From NCBI GenBank assembly GCA_024635855.1, contig JAGXHZ010000155.1, forward strand, positions 1-10,849: DNA of 10,849 nt. The letters are read 5' to 3'. Positions 1 through 6,195 of this stretch are shown piece after piece (within the stretch, counting starts at the first letter, position 1; every line of letters starts with the position of its first letter). This DNA comes from Sulfuricurvum sp. (lineage in GTDB: Bacteria; Campylobacterota; Campylobacteria; Campylobacterales; Sulfurimonadaceae). A model generated the notes under the pieces. It was not told the DNA's origin, did not search any database, and worked only from the letters and a program-made list of their open reading frames with translations. The position numbers were made by a program, and so were the translations under genes.

Positions 1-368
1 CCCCAAACGGTTCCATCTTCAATGTTCCTGTTACAACTGTAACAGTTCCGGGAGAAGAGGGTGAATTTGGTGTTCTTTCTGGGCACGTAGCATTGACAAC
101 ACTTCTTAAAGCAGGTGTTATTGATATTATTCAAGAGAGTGGTAAAAAAGAGTCCATCGTTGTCAACTGGGGTGTCGTTCAAGTTGCAAACAATACGGTT
201 ACCGTATTGGTCGATGGTGCTGTTGCAATTCGTGGTGATAGTGATAGTGATATTGCTAAAGCACTTGATGAAGCAAAAGCTCTTATTAGCAGTGTCGCGG
301 ATTCTCATGCTATGATCGCGTCTGTTTCTGCTCGTGTTGAATCTGCTGCTCACTCTCATATGTTCTAA
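1..368 (+). CDS. atpC: ATP synthase F1 epsilon subunit, 5'-truncated by window edge
   Basis: This is the epsilon subunit of the F1 rotor stalk, which couples proton flow to ATP synthesis and can inhibit ATP hydrolysis. The frame is open from base 3 and gives 121 residues; compared with a usual length of about 130, only some ten N-terminal residues are missing. The beta-sandwich domain is recognisable from PNGSIFNVPV, the VTVPGEEGEFGVLSGH signature and the LLKAGVI strand near its start. The C-terminal part (about residues 80-115) is an Ala/Ser-rich helical segment, as expected for the regulatory helices. An internal ATG at 93 is not the start, because the conserved domain begins upstream of it. 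The stop lies 5 bp before tolQ, so the ATP synthase transcript probably reads into the Tol-Pal genes. The family assignment is secure. Confidence 0.95.
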   Translation, partial: PNGSIFNVPVTTVTVPGEEGEFGVLSGHVALTTLLKAGVIDIIQESGKKESIVVNWGVVQVANNTVTVLVDGAVAIRGDSDSDIAKALDEAKALISSVADSHAMIASVSARVESAAHSHMF

Positions 369-373
369 CTCTC

Positions 374-940
374 ATGTTTGAGCTTTTTTCTGACTTTATT
401 GCAAAAAGCCATCCGGTAACACTTGGTGTGTTACTGGTTCTTTCTCTTTACTTTATCCTTATTAATTGGGTTTTTCTTTATCGTTGGATTTCTCTTAATG
501 AATGGATTGATATTGAGAATGAATCATTGGAAACACTTTTAATGGGATCAGAGAGACTCAATGACCGCTCTTTTTTAGCTCCATTTGTAAAATCTGCCAA
601 TTTTTTGACAAAACCATTATCTGATTTGGCTCACTATGCATCGACGAAAGAGGCAACAAAGGGGTTGACGATATTGTCTATTGTAGCTTCTACGACCCCT
701 TTTATCGGTTTATTTGGAACAGTTATTTCAATTTTGGATACGTTTAAGCATATTGGCGGGTCTGATGGAACGATGAGTATTATTGCTTCTGGAGTTTCAG
801 ATGCGCTTGTTGCTACAGCCTCGGGTATTTTTGTTGCAATTTTTGCGTATACGTATCACCAAATATTAAAGCGTCAATCCTTTGAAGTGGTTGGCTTAAT
901 ACGTATGCAAAGCGATTCGATACTTTCTAAAGAGTCTTAA
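374..940 (+). CDS. tolQ: TolQ/ExbB-type proton channel subunit (MotA/TolQ/ExbB family)
   Basis: Inner-membrane subunit that, with TolR, forms the proton-driven motor of the Tol-Pal system. The 188-residue protein has three predicted membrane segments, at about 17-36, 98-121 and 141-162, with a cytoplasmic domain between the first two. The family signature is clear: TPFIGLFGTV at 108-117 in TM2 and SGVSDALVATASGIFVAIFA at 139-158 in TM3. Thr116 and Thr148 lie where the conserved channel threonines of ExbB/TolQ fall. It is shorter than E. coli TolQ (about 230 residues), mostly at the N terminus. There is no strong Shine-Dalgarno sequence, and the ATG is 5 bp after the atpC stop, which suggests translational coupling. 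ExbB and TolQ cannot be told apart by sequence alone; the neighbouring tolR, tolB and pal favour TolQ. Confidence 0.9.
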   Translation: MFELFSDFIAKSHPVTLGVLLVLSLYFILINWVFLYRWISLNEWIDIENESLETLLMGSERLNDRSFLAPFVKSANFLTKPLSDLAHYASTKEATKGLTILSIVASTTPFIGLFGTVISILDTFKHIGGSDGTMSIIASGVSDALVATASGIFVAIFAYTYHQILKRQSFEVVGLIRMQSDSILSKES

Positions 941-942
941 GC

Positions 943-1332
943 ATGTTTGATTGGGATGAAAAACCAGAACTTAATATTACTCCGCTTGTGGATGTAATGT
1001 TGGTACTATTGGCGGTATTGATGGTTATCACCCCAAATATCATCTATGAAGAGTTGATTAAGCTTCCTAAAGGCACAGCACAAATGGAAGTAAAAGAAAA
1101 AAAAGAGATTGAAATTGTTATTACAGATTCTAAACGTATTACGGTCAATAAACAGCCGTTTGAGTTTGCTACCTTCAGTGATAATTTTGCCCTTTTTTCG
1201 AATCAATTTCCGGCTGAGAGTGTGGTTCGAATCAGTGCAGATAAAAGTCTCCAATACGGTGATGTTATGGGAGTGATGAGTGGAGTTAAGCGCTCAGGGC
1301 TTACCAATATTTCTCTTGCTACGAGCAACTAA
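943..1332 (+). CDS. tolR: TolR/ExbD-type motor subunit
   Basis: A 129-residue bitopic inner-membrane protein that works with TolQ to convert proton flow into movement of the TolA-like protein. The short cytoplasmic N terminus carries the ELNITPLVDVMLVLL signature (9-23). Asp17 is the conserved membrane aspartate that is protonated during the cycle. A single membrane helix (about 14-33) is followed by a lysine- and glutamate-rich stretch and a periplasmic beta/alpha domain. Length and architecture are normal for ExbD/TolR. An AAGAG motif precedes the ATG, and the gene starts 2 bp after the tolQ stop. TolR rather than ExbD is chosen from the tolB-pal context. Confidence 0.9.
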   Translation: MFDWDEKPELNITPLVDVMLVLLAVLMVITPNIIYEELIKLPKGTAQMEVKEKKEIEIVITDSKRITVNKQPFEFATFSDNFALFSNQFPAESVVRISADKSLQYGDVMGVMSGVKRSGLTNISLATSN

Positions 1333-1338
1333 TTTTTC

Positions 1339-2094
1339 ATGCCCACAGAAAATAATCGCCTTTTTGTTTTGAGCGGTATCGCTTCTTTTTTTTTCTTTAG
1401 CTTGGTTGTTTTCATAATTGCATGGCAAGCCAATATATCAGTAAAACCTATCTCCTATGCATCGATTCAAAGTGACATTATTTCTATTTCACTTGATTCT
1501 TCTGCTCCAGTTGACGCTAAGCCTCAGAATAAAACGTCAGAAGAGGTTCCCGCAATAGAGCCAGTGATAGAAACAAAATCTAAGTCAAAATCAAAATCAC
1601 CGAAAGTGGAAAAAGCTCAACCGGAAATTACCGAGCTTTTTTCGAACGTTAAAGTAAAACATACCGCTAAAGAATCCAAACAAAATACTAAAGAGCTTTC
1701 AGAATTGAGTGCTTTAGAAGAAAAAGTTCTTTCAACGAAACGGTCATCACAACTTTTCGAAAAGGCAAAAAATCTTGATTTGGCAAAGCCTGGTGTTAAA
1801 GTTATTGCAGCTTCGGGCGGACCGATGGTAAACGAATACTATGCTAAAGTTCAAGGGATAATTTACGCCAACTTTCACCCTGCATCAGGGACAGAAGGAT
1901 TTGCTGCTCGTGTTCGTATCGTATTAACTCCTGATGGAAAGCTTGATTCTTATCGTGTTATAAGTGCTTCAGGAAATGCAGTATTTAATGCAGAGGTAGA
2001 TTGGTTAAAGGAACGATTGCGTCAAGTGTCTCTTCCAAAAAATCCAAAGGGTGAAGAAGCTATTTTTGAAATTATTTTGACGGCTAAGGATTAA
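1339..2094 (+). CDS. tolA: TolA/TonB-like energy transducer, short form
   Basis: Likely the transducer that links the TolQR motor to the periplasmic and outer-membrane partners TolB and Pal. The 251 residues form three parts: an N-terminal membrane anchor (about 8-29, phenylalanine-rich), a charged Lys/Glu/Ser linker (about 60-150) that includes a KSKSKSKS tract, and a C-terminal TonB/TolA-type domain (about 165-251) with YYAKVQGIIYANFHP followed by VRIVLTPDGKL. E. coli TolA is about 420 residues, so the rod domain here is much shorter. The anchor lacks the membrane histidine of the TonB/TolA SHLS-type motif. No Shine-Dalgarno sequence is visible before the ATG, 6 bp after the tolR stop. A run of nine T at 1386-1394 lies within the anchor codons. 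The symbol is assigned mainly from position; TonB-like protein is the safer description. Confidence 0.8.
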   Translation: MPTENNRLFVLSGIASFFFFSLVVFIIAWQANISVKPISYASIQSDIISISLDSSAPVDAKPQNKTSEEVPAIEPVIETKSKSKSKSPKVEKAQPEITELFSNVKVKHTAKESKQNTKELSELSALEEKVLSTKRSSQLFEKAKNLDLAKPGVKVIAASGGPMVNEYYAKVQGIIYANFHPASGTEGFAARVRIVLTPDGKLDSYRVISASGNAVFNAEVDWLKERLRQVSLPKNPKGEEAIFEIILTAKD

Positions 2095-2095
2095 T

Positions 2096-3325
2096 ATGCG
2101 TTATTGGATACTTTTTATTTTATCTATTATTACACTTTGGGGCGCAGATGCAACGCTTGAGATAACTAAAAATGTAGGGGTATTACCTACATTTGTTATT
2201 GAAGACGGAAGTACTTTTGCAGGCTCTGACACACAAAAATTTCATAAAATGCTAAGTGCAGACATGAAAGTCGTATCTTTATTCAGTGTGGATGATTCGT
2301 ATGCGATGCAGGGGTTTGAGAGTTTACAGCCTTCGCCGGCACATAAAGAATCTGGCTATATACTACGGTATCGGTTGGCAGATGACGGACATGGCGGGTT
2401 CAAGGCAGACGTAAGACTTCTTCAAAATAGTTTAGAGCTTTTTAGTAAAACCTACCTCTTAAAACAAAGAGAAATGCTGGTTTTTCTTTCTCATTCCATT
2501 GCATACGATATTAATACAAAAATGGGTGGAGCTCCCTTGGAGTGGATGAAGCGTAAGGTGTTACTGGTACGTTTGAGTGGCGCAAGACGTTCTGAAATTA
2601 TTGCAGCTGATTATACGCTTGCGTATCAAAAGGTAATTTTAACCGGTGGAATGTATGGTTTTGCTAAATGGGCTAATAGAGAACAGACAGATTTTTATTA
2701 CACATCGTTAAGTGATTTTAAACCTACAATTTATAAAGCGAATCTACTCTCCGGCAGTAAACGTGCTATTACATCATCAGATGGTATGGCTGTATGCTCG
2801 GATGTGAGTGAAGATGGTAGTAAATTATTATTGACGTTAGCTCCTAATGGACAACCGGATATTTACCTTTATGATTTAATTACGAATGAGAAAACAAGAA
2901 TCACGGATTATTCAGGAATTGATGTCAATGGGCAGTTTATGGGGAACGATACCATTGCCTTTGTCTCGAACCGTTTTGGAAACCCAAACATTTTTTCTAA
3001 AAAAATGAACAGTACCGCTATAACCCAATTGGTTTATGAAGGAAAAAATAACTCATCCTTTACGACGTATCGCCATTTATTAGTTTATAAAACACGTGAT
3101 GGTAGCGGATTTGATTTACGTTTAGCCTCATTAAATAATACGGGCAGCAGAGTATTAACGAGTAGCGGTGATAATGATTATCCGAGATTTTCATACGATG
3201 GTGAGGCTATTTTACACATTAAACAAGAAGGTTCTCGCAGTTCGGTAGGGATTATTAGAATAGGGCTCAATAAAAGTTTCAGCTTCCCTCTTCATGTTGG
3301 TCGAATACAGTCGCTGGATTGGTGA
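2096..3325 (+). CDS. tolB: Tol-Pal system periplasmic beta-propeller protein TolB
   Basis: Periplasmic partner of Pal and TolA in envelope maintenance during division. The 409-residue protein begins with a short signal peptide (about 1-16, cleavage likely just after TLWGA). An alpha/beta domain (about 20-150) follows, and then a six-bladed-propeller region (about 165-409) built of TolB/PD40-like repeats. Visible repeats include SDVSEDGSKLLLTL, then PDIYLYDLITNEKTRITDYS, and the TDYSGIDVNGQF and AFVSNRFGNPNIF segments, which match the TolB pattern well. An AAGGA element sits in the last tolA codons and the ATG follows the tolA stop by one base. The length is close to the family norm (about 410-430). 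Confidence 0.93.
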   Translation: MRYWILFILSIITLWGADATLEITKNVGVLPTFVIEDGSTFAGSDTQKFHKMLSADMKVVSLFSVDDSYAMQGFESLQPSPAHKESGYILRYRLADDGHGGFKADVRLLQNSLELFSKTYLLKQREMLVFLSHSIAYDINTKMGGAPLEWMKRKVLLVRLSGARRSEIIAADYTLAYQKVILTGGMYGFAKWANREQTDFYYTSLSDFKPTIYKANLLSGSKRAITSSDGMAVCSDVSEDGSKLLLTLAPNGQPDIYLYDLITNEKTRITDYSGIDVNGQFMGNDTIAFVSNRFGNPNIFSKKMNSTAITQLVYEGKNNSSFTTYRHLLVYKTRDGSGFDLRLASLNNTGSRVLTSSGDNDYPRFSYDGEAILHIKQEGSRSSVGIIRIGLNKSFSFPLHVGRIQSLDW

Positions 3326-3337
3326 TTAACCTTTTTT

Positions 3338-3346
3338 TGGTATAAT
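3338..3346 (+). promoter_or_regulatory. Extended -10 promoter upstream of pal
   Basis: In the 50 bp between tolB and pal, TGGTATAAT is a perfect extended -10 element (TG-N-TATAAT, hexamer at 3341-3346), directly preceded by a run of seven T. Housekeeping promoters in Campylobacterota typically have a strong -10, T-rich sequence upstream and no conserved -35, so this fits well. Transcription would start near 3353, leaving a leader of about 22 nt with AAAGGG (3364-3369) as ribosome binding site. It would give pal and cpoB a supply independent of the upstream operon. Confidence 0.65.
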
Positions 3347-3375
3347 TTGCATTAGATAATTTCAAAGGGTTTTAA

Positions 3376-3969
3376 ATGAAACGTATAGCGTATATGAGTG
3401 CAATTTTAGCATTGTTAGTTTTTAGTGGATGTACAACAAAAGAGCCAACAATTGATGCAACAGCCAATGGAAGCACTTTAGGCAGCGGAAGTACTTCAGG
3501 AAATACAAATTCCAATCAAACGCCAAGCACAACACAAAGTGCAGGAGGAGATACTACCGCTATTATCACTCCTTTGACCAACGTCAGTCCAACGGATACG
3601 AGTGTAAATGGTACAGCAGGAAGTAGTAATATCAATAATGCAAAAGCGCAAGGGATCACGAGCATCTTATTTGATTACGATAAGTTTGATATCCGTGATG
3701 ATATGCAAGAAAATATAAAAACAAACAGTGCATTGGTTAAAAATAAAACCTTTAAACTTGAAGGTAACTGTGATGAATTCGGAAGTGATGAATATAACTT
3801 TGCACTGGGATTAAAACGTGCTAATGCGGTTAAAGCTGCTTTGGTTAATGAAGGTATTAGCGCAGATTCTATTAGCATGACTAGCCTTGGCGAAGGTAAT
3901 CCTGTTTGTTTGGAAAAAACGCAAGAGTGCTGGGCAAAAAATCGTCGTGTTGATCTTAAGCTTCCGTAA
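3376..3969 (+). CDS. pal: Peptidoglycan-associated lipoprotein Pal (OmpA-family domain)
   Basis: Outer-membrane lipoprotein that ties the outer membrane to peptidoglycan and is the target of TolB and TolA. The signal peptide ends in the lipobox VFSGC with Cys19 as the lipidated residue. A low-complexity Ser/Thr/Gly/Asn linker (about 28-90) follows, then an OmpA-like domain (about 92-197). In that domain ILFDYDKFDI, the EGNCDEFGSDEYNFALG block (129-145) and NRRVDLKL at the end supply the usual Asp and Arg that contact diaminopimelate. The protein is 197 residues against 173 in E. coli, the excess being the linker. Three extra cysteines (132, 178, 185) lie in the periplasmic domain, and 178 and 185 could form a disulfide loop. 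The identification is secure. Confidence 0.94.
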   Translation: MKRIAYMSAILALLVFSGCTTKEPTIDATANGSTLGSGSTSGNTNSNQTPSTTQSAGGDTTAIITPLTNVSPTDTSVNGTAGSSNINNAKAQGITSILFDYDKFDIRDDMQENIKTNSALVKNKTFKLEGNCDEFGSDEYNFALGLKRANAVKAALVNEGISADSISMTSLGEGNPVCLEKTQECWAKNRRVDLKLP

Positions 3970-4560
3970 ATGCGTTCCCTTGTAGTCATTTCTCTTCTCA
4001 CATCTTTTGTATTTGCATCAGAACCTTCGGTTTTTGGTGCAGGCGATCTTAACAATCCCAATCCTTATGGTCTGACACATGAAGAAAAATTAATTCAAGA
4101 AAATAGAAAAGAGATTCAAGGCATTGCGCATAAGAATAATCTTCAAAGTGCTAAGGTTGAGTCAGTTACAGAGCGACTTGATGGGATGCAGGGTATTGTA
4201 GAATGGCTTGGGCAATCGGTAAATGAGTATAAAATAGCTTTGCAAAAAGTCAGTGAGTCGATGAGTGATCAAAACAAATCCAAATTGATTGATGAACTTA
4301 TTAAGCAAAGCAGTACGAACAGCGATAATATTACGCAGCTTAAAACACTACTTGAAGAGCTTTCACAGACTGTTGATGGAATTAATGGTGCATACGTTAC
4401 GAAAGAAGAGTTTAGTGCTTTAGTGAAGCAGCTTAAAATTTCTCTTCCCGGTTCAAGCAAGATTATTCCAAACAAAATGGACAATTCAAGTATTGAAAAA
4501 GAGGCAAAAAAACTTTTCGAGCAAAAAAATATTCGGAAGCTCAACCTTATTTTGAAATGA
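3970..4560 (+). CDS. cpoB: CpoB/YbgF, N-terminal part of a frameshifted gene
   Basis: Periplasmic Tol-Pal accessory protein; in E. coli CpoB coordinates outer-membrane constriction with septal peptidoglycan synthesis. This frame encodes 196 residues: a signal peptide (1-16, likely cleaved after FVFA), then a helical coiled-coil region rich in Glu, Gln, Lys and Ser (about 38-140), which is the trimerisation part of the family. It then runs into the start of a TPR helix (KEAKKLFEQK, about 176-185), after which the frame leaves the family pattern and ends at TGA 4558-4560. The TPR sequence continues in the -1 frame, so this is the front of one gene. The ATG directly abuts the pal stop codon. Without frame correction the product would lack all TPRs. 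Confidence 0.8.
   Translation: MRSLVVISLLTSFVFASEPSVFGAGDLNNPNPYGLTHEEKLIQENRKEIQGIAHKNNLQSAKVESVTERLDGMQGIVEWLGQSVNEYKIALQKVSESMSDQNKSKLIDELIKQSSTNSDNITQLKTLLEELSQTVDGINGAYVTKEEFSALVKQLKISLPGSSKIIPNKMDNSSIEKEAKKLFEQKNIRKLNLILK
4519..4560 (+). other. cpoB: Frameshift site inside cpoB (A7 tract, -1 frame continuation)
   Basis: In the first frame the codons are gag caa aaa aat. Adding one A to the seven at 4523-4529 restores EQKKYSEAQPYFEMMVEKKY, a continuous TPR helix joined to the downstream frame. An internal control lies 100 bp on: the same EQKKY motif at 4620-4634 is encoded with eight A (4624-4631) and stays in frame. The tract reads A_AAA_AAT in the zero frame, a heptamer of the -1 slippery type. 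An 8-bp inverted repeat (4532-4539 with 4582-4589) follows after one base, closer than usual for a frameshift stimulator. A lost base, real or from sequencing, is the simplest reading. Confidence 0.8.
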
Positions 4561-4841
4561 TGGTAGAAAAAAAGTACAAATCTTCCGAAGCTAATTTTTG
4601 GCTAGGTGAACTCTATTTTGAGCAAAAAAAATATAAAGAGGCTATTTCTTATTATAAGCAAAGCGCTTCTGAAAATGAAAAAGCACCCACTATGCCGACT
4701 CTTTTACTGCATACAGGGATTTCAATGGAAAAAAATGGTGACGTTGCCAATGCAAAAGCATTTTATAAAGCAACGGTTTCAAAATTTTCAGGATCCGGTG
4801 CAGCGCTTGAAGCAGAAAAAAAACTCTCTAAACTCAAATAG
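4557..4841 (+). CDS. cpoB: CpoB/YbgF, C-terminal TPR part of a frameshifted gene
   Basis: This frame encodes the tetratricopeptide repeats expected at the C terminus of CpoB. From the internal ATG at 4557 it gives 94 residues, with TPR units around ANFWLGELYFEQKKYKEAI (14-32) and MPTLLLHTGISMEKNGDVAN (46-65), ending in KKLSKLK. The frame is open upstream to the A tract and carries another helix (YSEAQPYFEM), so the true gene does not begin here. Joined to the upstream part, the protein would be about 290 residues, a normal CpoB size. The ATG overlaps the upstream TGA as ATGA, so a coupled separate TPR protein is formally possible, but no good ribosome binding site is placed for it. Confidence 0.8.
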   Translation: MMVEKKYKSSEANFWLGELYFEQKKYKEAISYYKQSASENEKAPTMPTLLLHTGISMEKNGDVANAKAFYKATVSKFSGSGAALEAEKKLSKLK

Positions 4842-4873
4842 CTATATGCGGGTTTTCAGCCTATCTATAGCTA
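4839..4873 (+). repeat. 8-bp inverted repeat at the 3' end of cpoB
   Basis: TAGCTATA at 4839-4846, which includes the cpoB stop codon, is the exact reverse complement of TATAGCTA at 4866-4873, with a 19-nt loop. The stem is AT-rich and has no T tract after it, so it is not a standard intrinsic terminator. It may shape the mRNA 3' end of the Tol-Pal transcript or bind a protein just upstream of the slyD promoter. It could also be chance. Confidence 0.4.
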
Positions 4874-4877
4874 AATG

Positions 4878-4886
4878 TGCTAAAAT
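4878..4886 (+). promoter_or_regulatory. Extended -10 promoter of the slyD run
   Basis: TGCTAAAAT matches the extended -10 form TG-N-TAAAAT (hexamer at 4881-4886) in the 76 bp gap between cpoB and slyD. Initiation would fall near 4893, giving a leader of about 25 nt with AAGG (4907-4910) as ribosome binding site seven bases before the slyD ATG. No -35 box is evident, as is usual in this phylum. The next genes are spaced at most 9 bp apart or overlap, so this is the best candidate promoter for the run up to the ttcA-like gene. Confidence 0.6.
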
Positions 4887-4917
4887 CGCATTATCTTAAA
4901 ATTTGTAAGGCAAATCA

Positions 4918-5439
4918 ATGGCAATTGAAGCAAATCAGATCGTTTCGATCGAATATGAAGTTCGCGATGGTGCGAATGTTGTAGACAGTAATATTGGCGG
5001 TCAGCCGTTAGTATTTATGTTTGGAAAAGGGCAAGTCATTCCTGGGTTAGAAAAAGGGATTGCACACATGTCTATGGGTGAAAAAGGTGACGTGATGGTT
5101 AAAGCTGTCGATGCTTACGGCGATTACAATGAAGATGCGCAGCAAGAGCTTCCACGTGAGCAATTTGCAGGTATTGATTTGAATCCTGGAATGACATTGT
5201 ATGGTCAAGGCGAAGACGGCGGAACCGTTCAAGTAACCGTTAAAGAGGTAAATGAGGAGAATGTTATTATCGACTTTAATCATCCTCTAGCCGGTAAAGA
5301 TTTAATGTTTACCGTCACTATTAATGTTGTTCGTGATGCATCTCCTGAAGAAGCAATGAGCGGTATTCCTGCTGAAAATGCTGTTGATGACAGCGGATGT
5401 TGCGGAAGCGGTGGTAACCACGGCTGTGGATGTCACTAA
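4918..5439 (+). CDS. slyD: FKBP-type peptidyl-prolyl isomerase SlyD with metal-binding tail
   Basis: Cytoplasmic prolyl isomerase and chaperone; in E. coli SlyD also donates nickel for hydrogenase maturation. The 173-residue protein has the split FKBP domain at the start (YEVRDGANVVDS, then PLVFMFGKGQVIPGLEKGI, about 13-48). An insert-in-flap chaperone domain follows (about 70-120), and then the returning FKBP strand with FNHPLAGKDLMFTV. The tail GCCGSGGNHGCGCH (160-173) holds four cysteines and two histidines and is a clear soft-metal site, shorter than the His-rich tail of E. coli SlyD. It begins the second transcription unit of the window. The start is supported by AAGG seven bases upstream. 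The last codons overlap the start region of the next gene. Confidence 0.95.
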   Translation: MAIEANQIVSIEYEVRDGANVVDSNIGGQPLVFMFGKGQVIPGLEKGIAHMSMGEKGDVMVKAVDAYGDYNEDAQQELPREQFAGIDLNPGMTLYGQGEDGGTVQVTVKEVNEENVIIDFNHPLAGKDLMFTVTINVVRDASPEEAMSGIPAENAVDDSGCCGSGGNHGCGCH

Positions 5440-6193
5440 TTTCTTAACTGCTTCAAGCGCCTCGCTTGAGGCGTTTAAAACTGCTAATCTATTAAAAGGT
5501 CTATCGGTCAGTGCCATAATTATTGGTGCTCGCGGGACTGGAAAACTTACCCTCGCTCGTTACATATTACCCCATGCTCCTGTTATTGATGCCAGTAATT
5601 TTGATGAACTTTTGGATGCATTGGAAAAGCATAACGCTATTATTATCCATAGAATTGACGATATTTCCAACCTAAAGCGATTTGAAGAGACTCTCAGTCG
5701 AACCAAAACACGTATTATTGCAACCGGTGGATTTCGTTTTTCTCAGGAACAATTAGAAAATATTTTTTCTATCCGTCTTAGCATCCCCACTTTGAGCGAA
5801 CGTCCTGAAGATATTGCAATGCTTATCGATTTGTTTATGCGAGAAGCGCAAGAGACATTTGGGAAAATGGATACTATCGATACGAGTAAATTTATTCCGG
5901 ATGTGAGTGAAAATGCTCTTTCCCTGCGCAGACAAGTTTATTTACATTGTTTGTTAAGCAGTGTTGGTGAAGAAGATCTCATGAGTATCACGGAAAATTT
6001 TTTATTTCAAAAGCTGGGCAGTAATAATGATTACCGAAAGTTTTTGCATTTATATGAAGTTCCTTTGATCCGTGCTGGAATAAAGAAATTTAAATCTCAG
6101 TTGCAATTATCGGATAAATTAGGACTCAATCGTAATACATTACGTAAAAAAATCACAGAACACGCACCGTATAAACTTGAAATAAAGGAATAA
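5426..6193 (+). CDS. NtrC-like AAA+ protein with Fis-type HTH, lacking the GAFTGA loop
   Basis: Probable DNA-binding regulator derived from sigma-54 activators; its target is unknown. Counting from GTG 5426 (255 residues), a Walker A motif GARGTGKLT (34-42, Lys40) is followed by a Walker B-like IIIHRIDD (72-79), a sensor-like TRIIATGGF (95-103) and IPTLSERPEDI (120-130), which matches the IPPLRERPEDI block of NtrC-type proteins. The C terminus has a Fis-type helix-turn-helix, KLGLNRNTLRKK (231-242). Only 38 residues separate Walker A Lys from Walker B Asp, about 65 in PspF, so the GAFTGA loop that touches sigma-54 is absent. No receiver or sensor domain precedes it. The frame is also open from ATG 5378, but that stretch would re-read the SlyD metal tail, so GTG 5426 (14-bp overlap) is preferred; the start is uncertain. 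Confidence 0.75.
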   Translation: MDVTNFLTASSASLEAFKTANLLKGLSVSAIIIGARGTGKLTLARYILPHAPVIDASNFDELLDALEKHNAIIIHRIDDISNLKRFEETLSRTKTRIIATGGFRFSQEQLENIFSIRLSIPTLSERPEDIAMLIDLFMREAQETFGKMDTIDTSKFIPDVSENALSLRRQVYLHCLLSSVGEEDLMSITENFLFQKLGSNNDYRKFLHLYEVPLIRAGIKKFKSQLQLSDKLGLNRNTLRKKITEHAPYKLEIKE

Positions 6194-6195
6194 AA

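Noticed and set aside
1006..1254. 82-codon minus-strand open frame inside tolR
   Set aside because: Antisense to the TolR domain, rich in Phe and Asn from complementary AT codons, with no recognisable product.
3338..3350. Sigma-54 promoter (TGG...TTGC) before pal
   Set aside because: The GG to GC spacing is two bases too short for a -24/-12 promoter, and the same bases form a perfect extended -10.
3675..4061. 128-codon minus-strand open frame across pal and cpoB
   Set aside because: It lies antisense to a secure OmpA domain and its translation shows no family pattern; it is a shadow of the plus-strand codon usage.
4557..4560. Treating the TPR frame as an independent gene coupled through ATGA
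   Set aside because: The frame continues upstream of the ATG with TPR sequence back to the A tract, and the joined protein has a normal CpoB length.
4839..4873. Intrinsic terminator after cpoB
   Set aside because: The inverted repeat is AT-rich, has a 19-nt loop and lacks a downstream T tract.
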